From: Phoronis australis
Lineage: Eukaryota > Phoronida > Phoronidae
NCBI GenBank assembly: GCA_002633005.1
Contig: NMRA01000244.1
Span: 364,346-428,345, forward strand
Length of the DNA: 64,000 bases
Direction: 5' to 3'
Part shown: in pieces, positions 27,401 through 42,400 of the stretch
How positions within the stretch are numbered: position 1 is the stretch's first letter
How the letters are laid out: each line of letters opens with the position of its first letter
Notes under the pieces: generated by a model
Told to the model about the DNA's origin: nothing
The model's database searches: none
The model's input: only the letters and a program-made list of their open reading frames with translations
Made by a program: the position numbers and the translations under genes

Positions 27401-30400
27401 TCCCACTGCATCACCATTTGTGGATTGAGTTGAACCATGAATTGCCTCGTGATAGGCCATATTTTGATGTGCTGGTATATATCTAGGTGACTTGAACTCC
27501 AGTGAACTGTGACTTCCTACAGGGGCCCTGGTTGGTGACTGGTCAATTCCATTTCCTACTTGACCTAGTGAAGTAACCAACTGCCTCGACCCAAGAGAGG
27601 TCTGACTGCCCATAGGGGCTCTAGTTGGTGAGTGGTCATAATTATTATCCCCACAACCAACATCGTGACTGTATGAAGCGACCAGCTGTCTTGATCCGAG
27701 TGAAGTCTGGCTTCCCATCCGTGATCTGGGTGACTTCCAAAATGAAGACTGTTCATTGTGGTTATGTGTAGGAGCAAATTTGCCTGATCCTTGCTGCATA
27801 AGAGGTTGACTTAGCTTGAGGTTAAATCTCATCTCACCAGATGGCGCAAACATAGCACTGTTCATGTCATGTTGTGCAGAAGTATTTAGGTTAAAGTTGT
27901 GAGAAGTGCTGCGTCTAATAGCTTGTCTTCTGAAACCTCTGGGCTCTGATTGTTCAGATTTATTCATAGCGTTCATAAAAGCATTTGACGACAAGTTGCT
28001 AGATACTGTTGGATGTGTACCGGCCATGATAGTAATACATCAAAGTCTTTGAAAGGAATTTTTGCCTTTCTAATAATAGTAAATAAGATCGGGCTGGTTC
28101 GCTAGAAAAAGAAAGAAGAAACCATGAAAACATGCACAGGGAAGGTAAACAGAGAGAACTATAATACCAGGGCGATAAATTTGAAGTAATATCACACAAA
28201 GTTCTAAGAAGAAATTTGATCACAAAAATAAACAAGTAATTACTGTTCATGTACTGTAAGGAACAGATCTAGAAAAGATGAACAAAGTAGTTCCAAACAC
28301 TTGAGCAGGTACTAGAAAAACTTAACGTAGAGATATGTGTGCAGTTAATAACTTGTAAAAAGGTTGCAACTATAAGTTTGATGAGTTTGTCAGTGTAAAA
28401 CAAATCAAAGTAAACTGCAAAATGCACACACCACACACTGCAATCAACGTTTTACCTTTCAGTGCAGGTAGCGCCTGTTTGCTGTACAGTCGCTGTTCAT
28501 ACTGTGAAGACAGGGCGTGCTGCTGTTGCAGAAACTGGTGCTGATGCTGTTGAAAATGCTGGTGCTGCGATGGGATGTAGTGTGTAGCCCTCTGGTGTAG
28601 GGGTTGTTGACTTGTAGAGAGATGCTGCTGCATAGGGTACTGTTGGTTTTGGTGGATGAGGTCAGCAGGATATGCTGGGAGAAGCAGTGACAAGGTGGAG
28701 GTTAAGAGCAAGGGATTTGATTGGATGTTCGGATAACATACAGGATTGTATGATAGTAAAACAGTGAAATCAGAGTTACATATTGGTAAGAAAGTAGTAA
28801 CAAAAATGTTATAAACCCCAGCTCTGTAACAAAATGACAGCCCAACTAAGAGTAATTAAATTTAGTTTATCGATAATTATGGCATTTTGAAGACCAAAAC
28901 AACAATCCATAAAAAAACAGAAAAATTCACATCACTTACCAACGCTACTACACATTCAAGTTCTAAAGGCGTGGGATTTAGTAAAGTGGACCCATAATTC
29001 TTAACTTGAGGATAGTTATCAGTTAATTATGTTAAGTCATTTTACCATTCATAACATGTGTACAACCCGGACATGCACCCAAACTTACCTTGTGGGTGGG
29101 ATTGTTGATATTGTCTCACATCCTCACACTCTTTGAATGGTGCGAAGGGTGTGTGGTCCGTATGTAAGGGGGCTAGGGTCTCCGTGGTGATACTTGGATC
29201 TTTGTATATGTGCTCCACAGGGAATGGATCTATGTCATTAGCTAGAGAAACAAAGGTATTAATTATAAAATAATAAGTGCTGCCGGAATACAATAAAAAT
29301 TGTCCAGTCTGGGACAGTGAAAATGAATAATTTTCGTTAAGGTCGGAATTTGCACCAAATTTTGGAAATGTTAAGTTATCAGCAGTCCCATTTTAAGAAT
29401 TATGATCACCGCCAAATGATCATTTACGTCGACGTTACACACTGTGAGGACATGCAGGAACATTTTTGACAATTTTATGAAAAGACAAATCTATCTTAGC
29501 CTCTGAAATGAAATGCAGTGTCTGGTTTCTTTTAGAAAGAGAACAAATAAGCCATAATCCCCTGTGTCCCAATCTTTAAAAAAAAACCCATTTTCACTTG
29601 AATTTGGCTGTCCAAAATTTCAGACATTGTCTCATAGACAAGCTGAATTTATTTTTAATGTAAATAATAGGCTCCACCATCAGTTTTTTTTTTCGTCCAC
29701 AAGAAACAAAAGTTCCCTACAATGAGTTTATAAGCAAGATTCATGCTGCAGTTTCTTAATTACAATCACTCAATCAATGATAACAGTGTGTAATTATAAC
29801 AATGTAATTACAGTGTAATTATGAAATAAAAAAAGATTTTGACAATAAAAGGCATGATCTTGAGCCACTGGTAAAACTCAAAACGTAGAAAATCTTCATA
29901 AAATTTTAACCAAAAACAGGTTAATTCAACTGTAAAGGACATTATGAACGATAAAACAGATCAGAATGCTTCTGTTTTGAAAAACAGAAAGTCACCATTA
30001 TGTTTTTATAGATACCTTGGGCAAGAAATTGGAAGAATTCATACCAACTGAAAATTTAATACAGTTTGCACAGACTTAGGTGAAATTATACTAAATAATA
30101 GAGAAAGCAGCAGAATTTGCTTTAATGCTCTCTTGAGACAAATCACACGAATAATGTATAGTTCACCTGTCCCCAGGTGTTTAATTATTAACTGTTATTC
30201 TGTTGATATTGGTTACGCAGGTATACCCAAGTCATGACACGAACATTCCCGTTCATTACTTCTTTACTGTAGTACAAAGAGTCTGTCAAAGAAATTTACT
30301 ATTACATCTAAAGTATAGGCTGAAAGGAGATTTTTGAAGAACACCTTTGAAAAGTTACCGAAAGTGAAAAGTTTAAATTTATCTGAATAAAACACACTTG

Positions 30401-33400
30401 TCAAACACTAGTAAGCATTCAATTTTTAAAAAAATATACAATATTCAAACTTAACAGTACCATTGAAGCCAAAATTTAACAGACAAAAGTAGCATTCACT
30501 TGCTACTAGTGGTTTCAATCAATGAATAAGAACACCAAACCAAGATGGCATCCATGTACGATGGACTAAAACTTGTAAGACGTATTACAGATGGGTCGCA
30601 AGAACAAAACATTGCTATGGCTGAAATAATTATACAACACTTAAAATGTACTGAAGTGCTTGTAAGAGCCCTGTGATAACTCCCATTGCATATACAATGT
30701 ATGTTCAACGAATACCAAAACACAACTACTAGTCTTTTACTTAAAGTGCTAAAAAACACAAAACTAAACCGTAAGGGTAATTTCCAATGGGAGAAATGTA
30801 CTCTGGTTGTAAATAAGTTTTTTACAAAATTGTACAATATTCTTCAATTTTGTTAATAAGCTAAACGGAAAAGTTTCAATCAAATAATGTAAACTTAAGA
30901 CATATTTTTGAGTCCCATCTCATTCTATGTATTAGCTTCACAGTTTCAACGAAAACTTGTAAATTTTATCAGACCTTTCCTCATTTAACTTTGAATTCTT
31001 ACACTAAGACTGAAATGATTCCTACACAGCTTATTTCGCAGGTTGTCTACGCAGCATGACATATGTGGTCAGTTTACATACAACTTCAAGACCACCCTGT
31101 CAATCCAGTGTACACAGAATCAGCAAGTCTTGACCATCAAGTTAATTTCACCACCAGATAAAAGAAAAATCTACAGCTAACAGCAAATTGAAAATAATGA
31201 AGGTATGAATTCAAGTGAACTGTTTATAATTAAAGTTGACGGTCTTTGCATCATTCACAAAGTGTATAAACACGAGTAACCTACCTAGGACTGTGTCCAA
31301 AAGCCCTCTGAATAAACTTCCTTGCGGTAACCAATGGTAACCACCAAACATAGTTTCACTTATTAATATATGATGACAATAATTTCCTTTACCGAATCCT
31401 GTCATGCAAGATTTCCATGAATATTTAAGAGACCCCAGTCCCTGAGTAACGCCAGAATTTCACAGTTGAAAGTAATCATTCCCAGAACACCACACTTACC
31501 ATGATTTTGCTCAAGGCCGTATTACCAATGAATTCATATGCACCTCAATATTGCAGAGTTCGTTAAAAATGATACGACATTCACTGTTGGATAACTCATC
31601 TCAGAGGCACTACAGTCGAGTTATACTAAGAACAGGCTTTTAACAAAAAACACAGAAGAGCAAGAAAACAAATTAGTGCAAAAGTTTTCAAAATAAAGAC
31701 ATACTGTTAAAGCTTAGAGCAACGTCAACATGCAAAGTGTAGAGAGGTGAGAGCCTGTTAGTACCTTGTGTGTGACCAGGTGGGTGGTCATGTGATGCCA
31801 GTGGTTTTACATCATGGCCTCCAACTGAACCCTTTAACTGGCTATCTTTCCACTTAGAAGTGTTTGGTAGATTTGTGTCTTGGTCACCAGTCTTTATTGA
31901 AGTACACAATCCGGACCTCATCAATGATCCCGTGTTTACGCCATCGTCACCAGCAATGTGAGCCCCAATGGCATGACTTTCATTATTGCAGTCACCAACA
32001 ATGCTTTTAGAAGGGAGATTGGATTGCACATCAGATGGTGGGTCAACAATGGCCCCTGAAACTCCTGATGGTGAATCCACAACCACGACCGACACCCCTG
32101 ATGGATGGTGCCCGTTCTGCGAGGTCACCTCTGAAGACATATTTACTCCACTGTCTGTCACAGTCCTCCCACTAGGGTCGCTTTGGTGAGACAGAACACA
32201 CGTGTTAGGTTTGCCATCAACAATGCCTGGTTCAACAACTGATGACGATTGTCCAATTGCCTCCTCCCCCATTTTGTCACATCCGTCTGCTTCACCTGCC
32301 CCATGTGACCTCACGTCATAAGCACTCTCCACATAGCCAGACCGACATGAGTATGAAGAACTGCTAGAATGTATATCCTCCTCACCAGATTCAACACGTT
32401 CAGACAATAATGAATCCCCCTTCAGCTGGCTTGTCCTAGTATCACAACCACTTGCTACAACACATTCACCCTCAGAAGTTAGCTGCTTCTCATCAATGTT
32501 CTTTGACTTCCCATAATCACAGACTTTTTTAACCCTCCTTCCACCCATCAGGGGATCAGTGGTTTCCTCAAAATGCCTGTCTTTGGTTACAACCTTCTCC
32601 ACCCCACCCGTTGATTTACTTTTTCCACACTTTAAGTCGACATTGCCATCATTTGCCACTGCTCTTTGAGCTGCACGTGAATTGGAATTTGTCTGTGAAT
32701 TTCTTGCCAAACTGTTGTGGGAGGCGACAAGTCTTGGTGATGGTCTAAGTGGTGTACATCCCGTGAGGCTGCTGTTCGCAGCGGTGGTGGTTTCAGGGTT
32801 GATTGAGGGGTACATAGCATGTGGCTCATTATCACCTGGGTGAGACAAATGGTGACAACGTCGAGTGTCATACAAGCAGGCTGTGATGAACCATATCAAG
32901 CATCACACAACAGTTAAGACAATTTATTACAATGTCTATACAATAATGTATAAGTTGTAAGTCATGGTACACATAGGACAGTGCAATAACATAAATCCCA
33001 AGGACAACACATTCTCTGCTTGGCACACAAAGAAAACCTCATTCAGTAAATGAAATCAAGATTGCTGCAGTTTCAATTAAAAAGTGATCGTCTGTCACCT
33101 CTCAAAAAGATGGCAATGAATATATTTTGAGACGAAATCTTGAGAAATTTAAATTAACAAATGAATATAAAGTCAAATGTCTGGGGGCGTTTTGGCAAAC
33201 TGAAGTGCTTGACCCCATTCCTTATCAATAGTTTTAAAAGTTGTGAAAATGACTACAACATGACACTGCCCCCTCCCTCACTGCCCCCTCCCTCACTGCC
33301 CCTCTCCCTAAGTGAAATAGAAGCACACGTCAAGCAGACAACACTGTCATTACCTTGGTCCACACCTGGCATCATCCCTGATCCTTCACTGACTTCAATG

Positions 33401-36400
33401 TATTCACAGTAGAGGTCCTCCTGACCCAACCGTGCTTCCACAGGGGGCAGCACTATATCTGCTGTTTCCAAGGGTAACACTACCTCAAGTTCATTAGACA
33501 TCTTTGGTTTACCACCTCCTGTAACCATAGTTTAATTGCTATATTGATATCTTGAAAGGGTTTGAACATGATGAAACAGAACAGCGTACACTCATAAATT
33601 ACCACACTTTGATAGCTGTTGGTCACCATTAAAGTAACCTTTGACATGGACCACTTGCAATCATGAAAATAGTTTCAAATGGCCCCATAGTCAAATTGCA
33701 GTACTGGGTTTCCAAAGAGCTCATTGCTCGTTATTCCTTGATAGAAGGTTCTACAAGTCGACTTGTCATGGCATGTCATTGTATATACTGAGTATTGTCT
33801 CAAAGTATTACGAACGTCAACCCAGAAATCGCTTTTCATGTGAGACAGGAACACCTGGAGACCAATTTTATTGGTGATAAGTGGTCTAACTTAAATCAAG
33901 AGTTCACTTCTTGAAGAGAACATGGGATTGGAGGCACTAGAAGTCACATTTTGTTTATTTCCAATAATGCATAGTCACCCAAAGTTCTACAACTACCAAC
34001 AGTAGCTCATCAGAACTCCACCTAGTGAGAGAACAATACACTAACAAAATCTCAATACCATACTTCCTTCAAACTCATATCTTGAAGCCTGGAAACTCTT
34101 AAAATCTTGATCAAGCTGCTTGAAAGCCTACCTACCATTTCCTGGTAATGCCATGACAACAAACTTGTATGGGATGTGTAGCTGACAGCCTTCAATAACC
34201 ACTTTACACCTGTTGGTGTCCTCATCTGGTAACACCTACAGAAACATCAAGAACATAATTATCAACAAGCGTGTTAGTAACGAGTGTTGAACACCAGTAA
34301 CCAGAGTTCATATCAGGTGTTCATCATTAGTAATCAAGATTAGAAACAGGTGTTTGTCAATAGTAATCAGTGTTAGTAACAGCAGCTGCTGTCCATCATT
34401 ACTATTCATAGTGACAGGTGTTTGTAATTAGTAATCAGTGTTAGCTAATTATTACTAATCGGTGTTTATCATTACTAATCATAGTAACAGGTGTTTGCAA
34501 TTAGTAATCAGTGTTAGTAACAGGTGCTAATCATTACTAATCAGTGTTAGTAACAGCTGTCCATCATTACTTATCATAGTAACAGGTGTTTGTAATTAGT
34601 AATCAGTGTTAGTAATAACAGGTGCTAATCATTACTAATCGGTGTTAGTAACAGCTGTTCATCATTATCAATCATAGTAACAGGTGCTTGTAATTAGTAG
34701 TCAGTAGCAGGTGCTAATGATTACTAATCAGTGTTAGTAACAGACTAAACAACACATTCAATGATTACCTTGCTGCCACACTGTTGACCATTTAGGTACA
34801 AGACGTATCCAGAGATTGGCTGGACTTGAGTGGACACTGACGTCCAGACTATGGAGAGAGCATCTGGTTCATCTGTTGTCTCCAGGGAGATGACAGGCCC
34901 TCCAGTCTCCGTGGTAGCTGGACACTTCATAAGCTGTAGCACAGCAACATTGGGTTGACTATGAAGCAGCATTGACTGAACTGTGCATGACTGAGGTCCC
35001 AGGAAACTTGATTTAAAACTTCAACCATCACGAGGGAAATTGAACTTAAAATTAACCAGGGCAAATTTTATTAACTAGATTCAGCTTATCTGCAAAAATG
35101 AACAGTCTAAATAGTGCAAAGTCTATGTAAAGCATGTAGAAAACACTATGACCTAAGCGCGCTTAAGTTTTAATTGATAAAAAATTAAAAATATAACGAA
35201 TATTCCATATTCAAAGGCTTGACAAATAAAACTATCAGAAGATTGAACATTTGGCTAAAGTAAGTGTACTCACGCTACATTATCTCACTAATTCAGGATG
35301 CAATACAGGAGATGAAAAATTCTATTTTCTATTTTTCCCCATAAAACATAATACAAGTTTTGAACTGCATCTGCCATAACACAATATCAGTGAAATTGTG
35401 GACAACCTCAACAAAGTTATGCAAAATTGCCGAAGAATTATATTGTACATGATGATTCTTACCAGGTTATTTGACTTGTGTGGAAGAAACATTGGATCGA
35501 AGGAGAAGACTTGGAGCTGAGTGTCATAGGAGGCGCCACCAGCAAGGCCAGCTACAAACACACTATTGTGATGTGCAGGAAACATGGCGCAGTATGATAC
35601 ATTGTTGAATGTGATCTGGAGAGACAGAGAATGAACCGAGTAGTCTTGGAATATAGCAAGATAAACTGGATCGATGCTGCCAAGTGTTTGTGCAAATCTT
35701 TAGGAGTTGAGTGCAAAATGGCCAATTCTTAAAAATTACAAATAAATAAAATCTCACAAATCCGTTTCCTAATCTCCTTTCTATACACACAGTACCCTCC
35801 GTTCTGTAAGGTGACTACACAAGCAGAGGATGCTTTCATGTTTAACATAGAAACAAGTGCGTCATCATTCTGATTCATTATACAATCACTAAGTATTAAA
35901 CTTCCCACTTATATAACCTCATCCTAATATACCAAGGTGCTATGTCTGACTCCAGAATATTTACCCACAATGCAGCACACCAGTAGGAACTTGTCCCACT
36001 GTTTATTTTGATATTCGTCACTCCAATTATAATAGTCTAGTTTTACTGCAACACAGCGAGTTGCACAGCTGACACAAAAAAGACAAGCCCGGCAATGCAT
36101 GATCTATCATGATTCTGTACTAGCCAGGTTCTGCTCAGGCTAAAACTTTAAAGAAATTTGGTCAATCAAAATATGCGTTTTTCAATTTAAGCGGATGAAG
36201 AGAGTTGAATTCGTGTGAAGAGGGTTGATGAATTGCCTTCCCAGGTGGTTTGGTCCACAGGGCAATGAACAAGTCTTCTCACATATCGACAGTTTCTACT
36301 TTTCAAAAAGAACATCTGATCCACAGCGACAAATGCCAACTGACTTGACAGTAAACTTCTATTACCTGATAACCCTTTATGAGATCTAATGCATTTTCTG

Positions 36401-39400
36401 GCGGGAACTCCCAAAATATTTCCATACAACCAGACCCAGTAAAGAATCCTCTAATTGTAGGTACACAAGAGAACCACCGGAGTTGTAAGGCCTGGAACGG
36501 AGAAATGAGAAACTAAAAGTAATGAAGAAACAGTTGAAGATGTAGAGTATTAATTTTAAATTATTTCATGATTTACCACTGACAGATTCAGTTTTACCCA
36601 TCATGCAGTGCATTAGTGTGATTAGATAATTCATTCATAATTTGGTAAAAAATAAACTTAATATATCAAGAAATAACACCAAATGGATGCATTTTGGAAA
36701 AATGGCTTTACAGTGTAATTAGTATTGATCTGTCATTATACAATTCCTCTGGTAGAAACAATGATCCCAGTACACCTGATGTTGCAGGGGGGTCACCCTT
36801 AACAATGATCACTATGCCTGATATTGGGTACCCTTTAACAATGATCAGTATACCTTATAATACCTGGGGGTGACTCTTAACAGTGACCACTTTACCTGAT
36901 CTTGCTTGGGTAACTCAACTTGTTGCTCGCCTTCTTCAGAATGTACCGACTGAGTGTCATTGGACAGAACCCAGAAACGACTGAAAAAAGTCAAACAAAC
37001 AAATTGAATGAAGATGGTTCCACATTAAGTCCGACATCTTTTTACAGGCCTGTATTGCACAGTGCATCAGTGTCAGATTACAAATAAATGTGTGCACCCT
37101 GACAAGTCACGCAAGACGACTGTCACATCTCCACATTTGTCAGAAGCTTCTTGTATGTCATGTTCCAAATAGCATCCACATAAAACTAGTGGTAAGTGCG
37201 TGAAGTGCAACCAGAACAACAACCTTACTCAGGCGTGGTGTCTATAACTAACTGTATTCACACAGAGACACTTAATAACCCTCTGTCACAGTCTGCTCTA
37301 CTTACGTGGATGTGAACACATCACAATTCTAAGCCATGTCATATCTACAGATTCAGTACCCACACCCCCCAGTCTGTCCCCTCGGTCACAGTCCGCTCTA
37401 CTTACTTAGAGGTGAACACATCGCTGTTCTCAGACATCTCGCTCACAGCCATTGCTCGTATAAAGCACAGACCAGACTTGTTCAACACAATCCCTTTATC
37501 ATCAGTATACACCTGGAATGATACAAATAGCACCAAGTAACAACAACGATTTATGCAAAATACTATAATTATTAATGTAATAATTTACAATGAGGGTAGC
37601 CCCATCAGTTCACAGTGCTTTCCATGGGGGCCCTCAGTAAAAACATACAGACAGTAAGACAAACTAACAGCATTACTAATTAAAATGAAAGACAAATATA
37701 TTTAAATAATCAGCAAAGAATAAGAAATTAACATGGAAAGACCGAAGAAACAAAATAAAAAAAAATATTATATTAAAACAGAAGATAATAAGAGTAAGAC
37801 AAGATGATTAACTAAAATATAAAAATAAATATTTAATGAAACAGACAATAAATTAAATGTTTAATAAAAGTAAGACATATCAAATATACACACACACATA
37901 TACACATGCACGCTTATACAACACATACATAAGTACATTACATGCACACCAGCTCCCAGAATAATCTGGGCAGCCCTGGATAACCTGCAGTGGATGGTTT
38001 ACATATCCTTGTCTGATGTAACGCCCCACACCGGGAGGCAATAATCCAGGTGAGGTTGAATGATAGCATTGAAAAGGGGTTTCAGTATTGCTCTGTTAAC
38101 AAATTTACTGATGCGTTTCAATACACCAATTTTCTTAGACATCTTTTTCGAGATATAATCAACGTGGTGAGAGAATTTAAGATTTTGATCATATATTAGT
38201 CCCACATATATAATGGAAGTCACGTTCTCAATTAGACTTCCATCCATATTCAATGAAAGGGTTTGGTTTCTAAGTCTTTGGGACGTGCCAAACAGAAGAG
38301 TTTAGTTATGAACACATTTAAGGATAATTTATTGGATACAAGCCAATCTGAAATAACAGCTGAGATAGGTCTGGATTTCAGAGGAGGTTCTGCCTGCGGA
38401 TAGTATCTTAGAATTTTGGATTACTGAGGGGAGATCAATGACAAAGATGCAAAATAGCAAGGGCCCCAGAATTGACCCCTGTGGGACACCTGTTTTAACA
38501 GATTTGAGATCATAGATATCTTTGCCGACACGGAAATATGCGTTCTGCTACCAATGCTGAAACCATTTGGTTTCGACATCGGCGACCCCATGGACTTTAA
38601 GCTCCTTTAACAAGATAGTATGATCGACTGTGTCAAATACCTTCTTCAGATCAATAAATACAGCACTAGTCAATAATCCTTGATCCATATTTGTATAAAT
38701 ATGGTCAGTGACATCAATGTTAGTAGTAAACTCTACAAAAATTCTTTTGCAAAAGTCAAGTACACATCACACAATATAACTTTATTCTCCAATAATTGCA
38801 TGTTCCAGCAGATTTAATAAGTGTGTATTCCGTCATCTGAATAATAACATTTATTGTATGACCGTAAGATGTCTTGCAGTTTTGATATTTATGGATCTGT
38901 GGGGGATCTGAGTGCCACTTTAAAGGTGTGTTGAAGTGTTGAGTCGTCACTTTTACGTTCAAAGCAATCATATCTACATAGGTTTACCTTAAATTTGTAA
39001 AGAGGTTATCGACTGTCATGCTGAAGTATAAATAATAATAACGTTTTATGTTTATTGTATATTGCTCATATCTTTGTAAATGGTCTTCCATTGGTGAATA
39101 TAATTAATGAGATGCATGACTGTGCAAGGTTACTTTACCTGGTCCAGTAATGTACAGGAATTGAATTAATATCTTCAGTATTTTCGGATTTTCTCTTTGC
39201 AGTTTGCCTACTGATGCAAATGCAAGATTAGAGCGATCCCACATTTTTCTACGTGACGAAATCTACCATGATGGTGTACAAGTTTTCTCGTTATCGACTG
39301 GCACAACACAGAATAATAACGCGGACCAGTTCACATACCTTAACTGAAGTCCCGTGTAACTCTGGCAGAGTTCCATCCACTGTATAATATATTTTAGAGT

Positions 39401-42400
39401 CGCCACCATCACAGTCCAAGCGGACTACACAGTTCTTGTCCACAGTTCCACCTTTCTCCTCAGAGCAGATGAATGGTGTGGGCGTTTTAGGAGCTGTGAA
39501 CAGAAAATATATCAAGCATATTAGACGACAAGAGCACACAAGGACCGTGTACCTCTCATCTTCATTTCTCAACTAATCCCTGAACAAAACGGGACAAGTG
39601 GAGTCTGAATGACAAAGGGCAAAGAGAGATCATGATATTGTAATGTGTTCACTGTTCTGTGACTGACTTTTTTGTCTGGGGATTACGTACAAGAGCAGGC
39701 TATTAGTGATAACAGTCTGAATATAGCAGTATGTACACACTGAGCTCTTAATACTCTAAGACTTACAGTTATGTAGGAACTTATTGACACGTCTACCAAA
39801 GGATTTAAATATCTACAAAACTGTTATGTTCACGGTTGTTAAAGTATAATATTTTATGAAAGTGGAAAGAGTGTAGAATTTGATTTACGACTTTTAATAA
39901 TTCAACAAAAAGAAACATTTAAAGTACATTGATAGCAAAAGAACAGTATCACTAATCGTGATCAAATTTTATGTGATATGTTCAAGGTGAGATCTAAAAA
40001 CCACTGCTTCAGATTTCTAAAATATCATTTTGTTGTTTTATGCAACTATAACTTTTCTCCAAAAAATCACATTGCACCTAAGGCAAAAGTAAAATATTTT
40101 GGAAACAATTCCTAATACAGGGCTTGGAATGACCCATGACAAAAAAGAGGAAATTTTTACGGCCCTAAATACACATTTTAATGTTAACCATACCTCAACA
40201 GATCGAAAGTTACTGTGTCGTGTTAGCAAAATGCACTCATCTTAAGCAGTACCTGACATCTATTTCAGCAACAACAATGGAGGCAATTAGATGCAACAAA
40301 AGTTATTTTTTTAAACTAAAATAATAAAGATAATGATGAAAATTTGCAGTCTGAGTGGCAGGAGATTATTCTTGATTTGCTGCAGGTAGACCTATAAAAT
40401 TATTTTCAATTCTTATAATTACGATACAAAATTACAAAAAAAATGAAAATAGATCTAATTAATATCTAGAAAGCCTGAAATACATTATTACACATTTAAT
40501 TCCAACAAAAAATTTAATTCCAACGCAAATGGAAAAAGTTAAGACGAAAACCTGTGGCTCACACCCCAAATCTTAGCATGGAAAAATAAAAGCCAAAAAC
40601 AACATAATTTAAACTATAGAATGCATCAATCACAATCCTAAGTTGGCCAAGCTTTTCAGTTTCAAAGACTAATTACAGGAGTTAATTGTTCATAAGCGAC
40701 GCTGGTGTAGAAGAAACTAGTATGTGACATAAGAAATAAATACCAGAACACTGAAAATCACAATATGTGATGTCTATGATGATGAAAATAGTCTGGCAGA
40801 ATTTGTAAACAATGGCTTAGAGCAATCAGATCATTCAGAAACTGTCACGTGATCACTTCTCTCGAACTGCAAAACTGGAGTCACAAAATAGAACACGAAA
40901 AATGTCAAAATAAGTTGAAGTACACAAAAGGCAATTTAAAACGCATTGCAGTAATGAAAATAGCATTTTGCATCCCGTTTCAGCGGCACATAGAAAATCG
41001 CACTCAGGCAGTCAGGCCTCGCTTAGCAGCCAACGGCAACGGGCGTGCATGTGGTATCAAACAAAAAAATTTCATACATCACTCACGTCCCACAATTCCA
41101 ATCCAACGAACAACCAGTTACGGTTGAATTTCTTTTCAGGAAGCGTTATTTCTAGTGTTTCATCGTTTTCAGTCGGTCCTCCGACTCCAACTTAGTCCAA
41201 GGCGACTCGCCCACGCACTGCGTAATTGTTCCTCTCTTAAAGTTCATAGAGCACAAAAATTGACTTATGTTGTTTGAGAAGACATTGACAGTTTCTTTTA
41301 TCCACTTTTTCCACGAAATAGTCTCTACTCCACGGTCCCCGAATTTTTGACTGCAGAATAGCACTATTTGTCGCCGCAATTTTATACCAAATGCAGACGC
41401 CATTGATGAACCACGTTACCCCAGGCACAGGCACTTGAATTTATCTGTTACTCGATTGCCTCTGACGTCACTCACTACTAAGAAAGCATGTTTCTTATAT
41501 ATGGTTACGAGTCATCGGGAAATTCGAGTGCCTGTGATCCGCAATACAATTTTCCTTCCTCCGAAACATAAAGAGCAATTTCCGCTTTTCGAGTCGTCGG
41601 TAATGCTGCAGTGAGAAACCACTTTGTCTTGATAATTTTATGGCAAATCCGATTTTTCCGCGGAAGCATAATGAAAATACGCGGAGGGAAGAAAAAAGCG
41701 GAAATCGGCGTTTCCGTGGAAAATTCCAAGCCTTGCTAATAGGCTTTTGAAGAAGGGTACATAAAGCACAATATTTGAAAATTTCATAGGAATCCGATCG
41801 GACATTTCTGTGATGTGATGCTCTGAAATAAGCCAAATTTGGACATTACAAAAAACTAATACAACTCAATTATGAAGTGCTTTATGAATCAAAGGTGAAA
41901 ATAAACAAAATGATAATCTATTAAACAAACAATAAGCCCAACATTAAACATAAATTCTGAAAGTATCCTTTTGCAATTTTAACACAGCCATAAGCAAGTT
42001 GAGACAGCTACCACATGTACAAGGCTGTGCGTGTGAATATTACTCACGATCTGACAGTACAATCACGACTCCAGCATACCCTGGCGCCCCCTGGGAGGCT
42101 ACACCAAAAACGCCCACCTCGTCAAAAGTGTAGAGGAAGCTGTTCTGAGGCACAGGTTTTCCACTGTTGAAAGAGAGGCTACCTTCAACCACGCTGAGGG
42201 GTGCCTTGATTGGTGGAAAAAAATCACGTCATTCAATAAACCAATGATTATTGAGAATGCAATATAGTAATTAAGTGAACAAGGAACAGCATAACAATTA
42301 ATATTAACATTTGTTTTGACGGCAAATCTAAATACTAAACAACCAGCATATACAGTAAAAACATGTTAAAATACTGTAATAATCATGAAGCAACGGAAAC

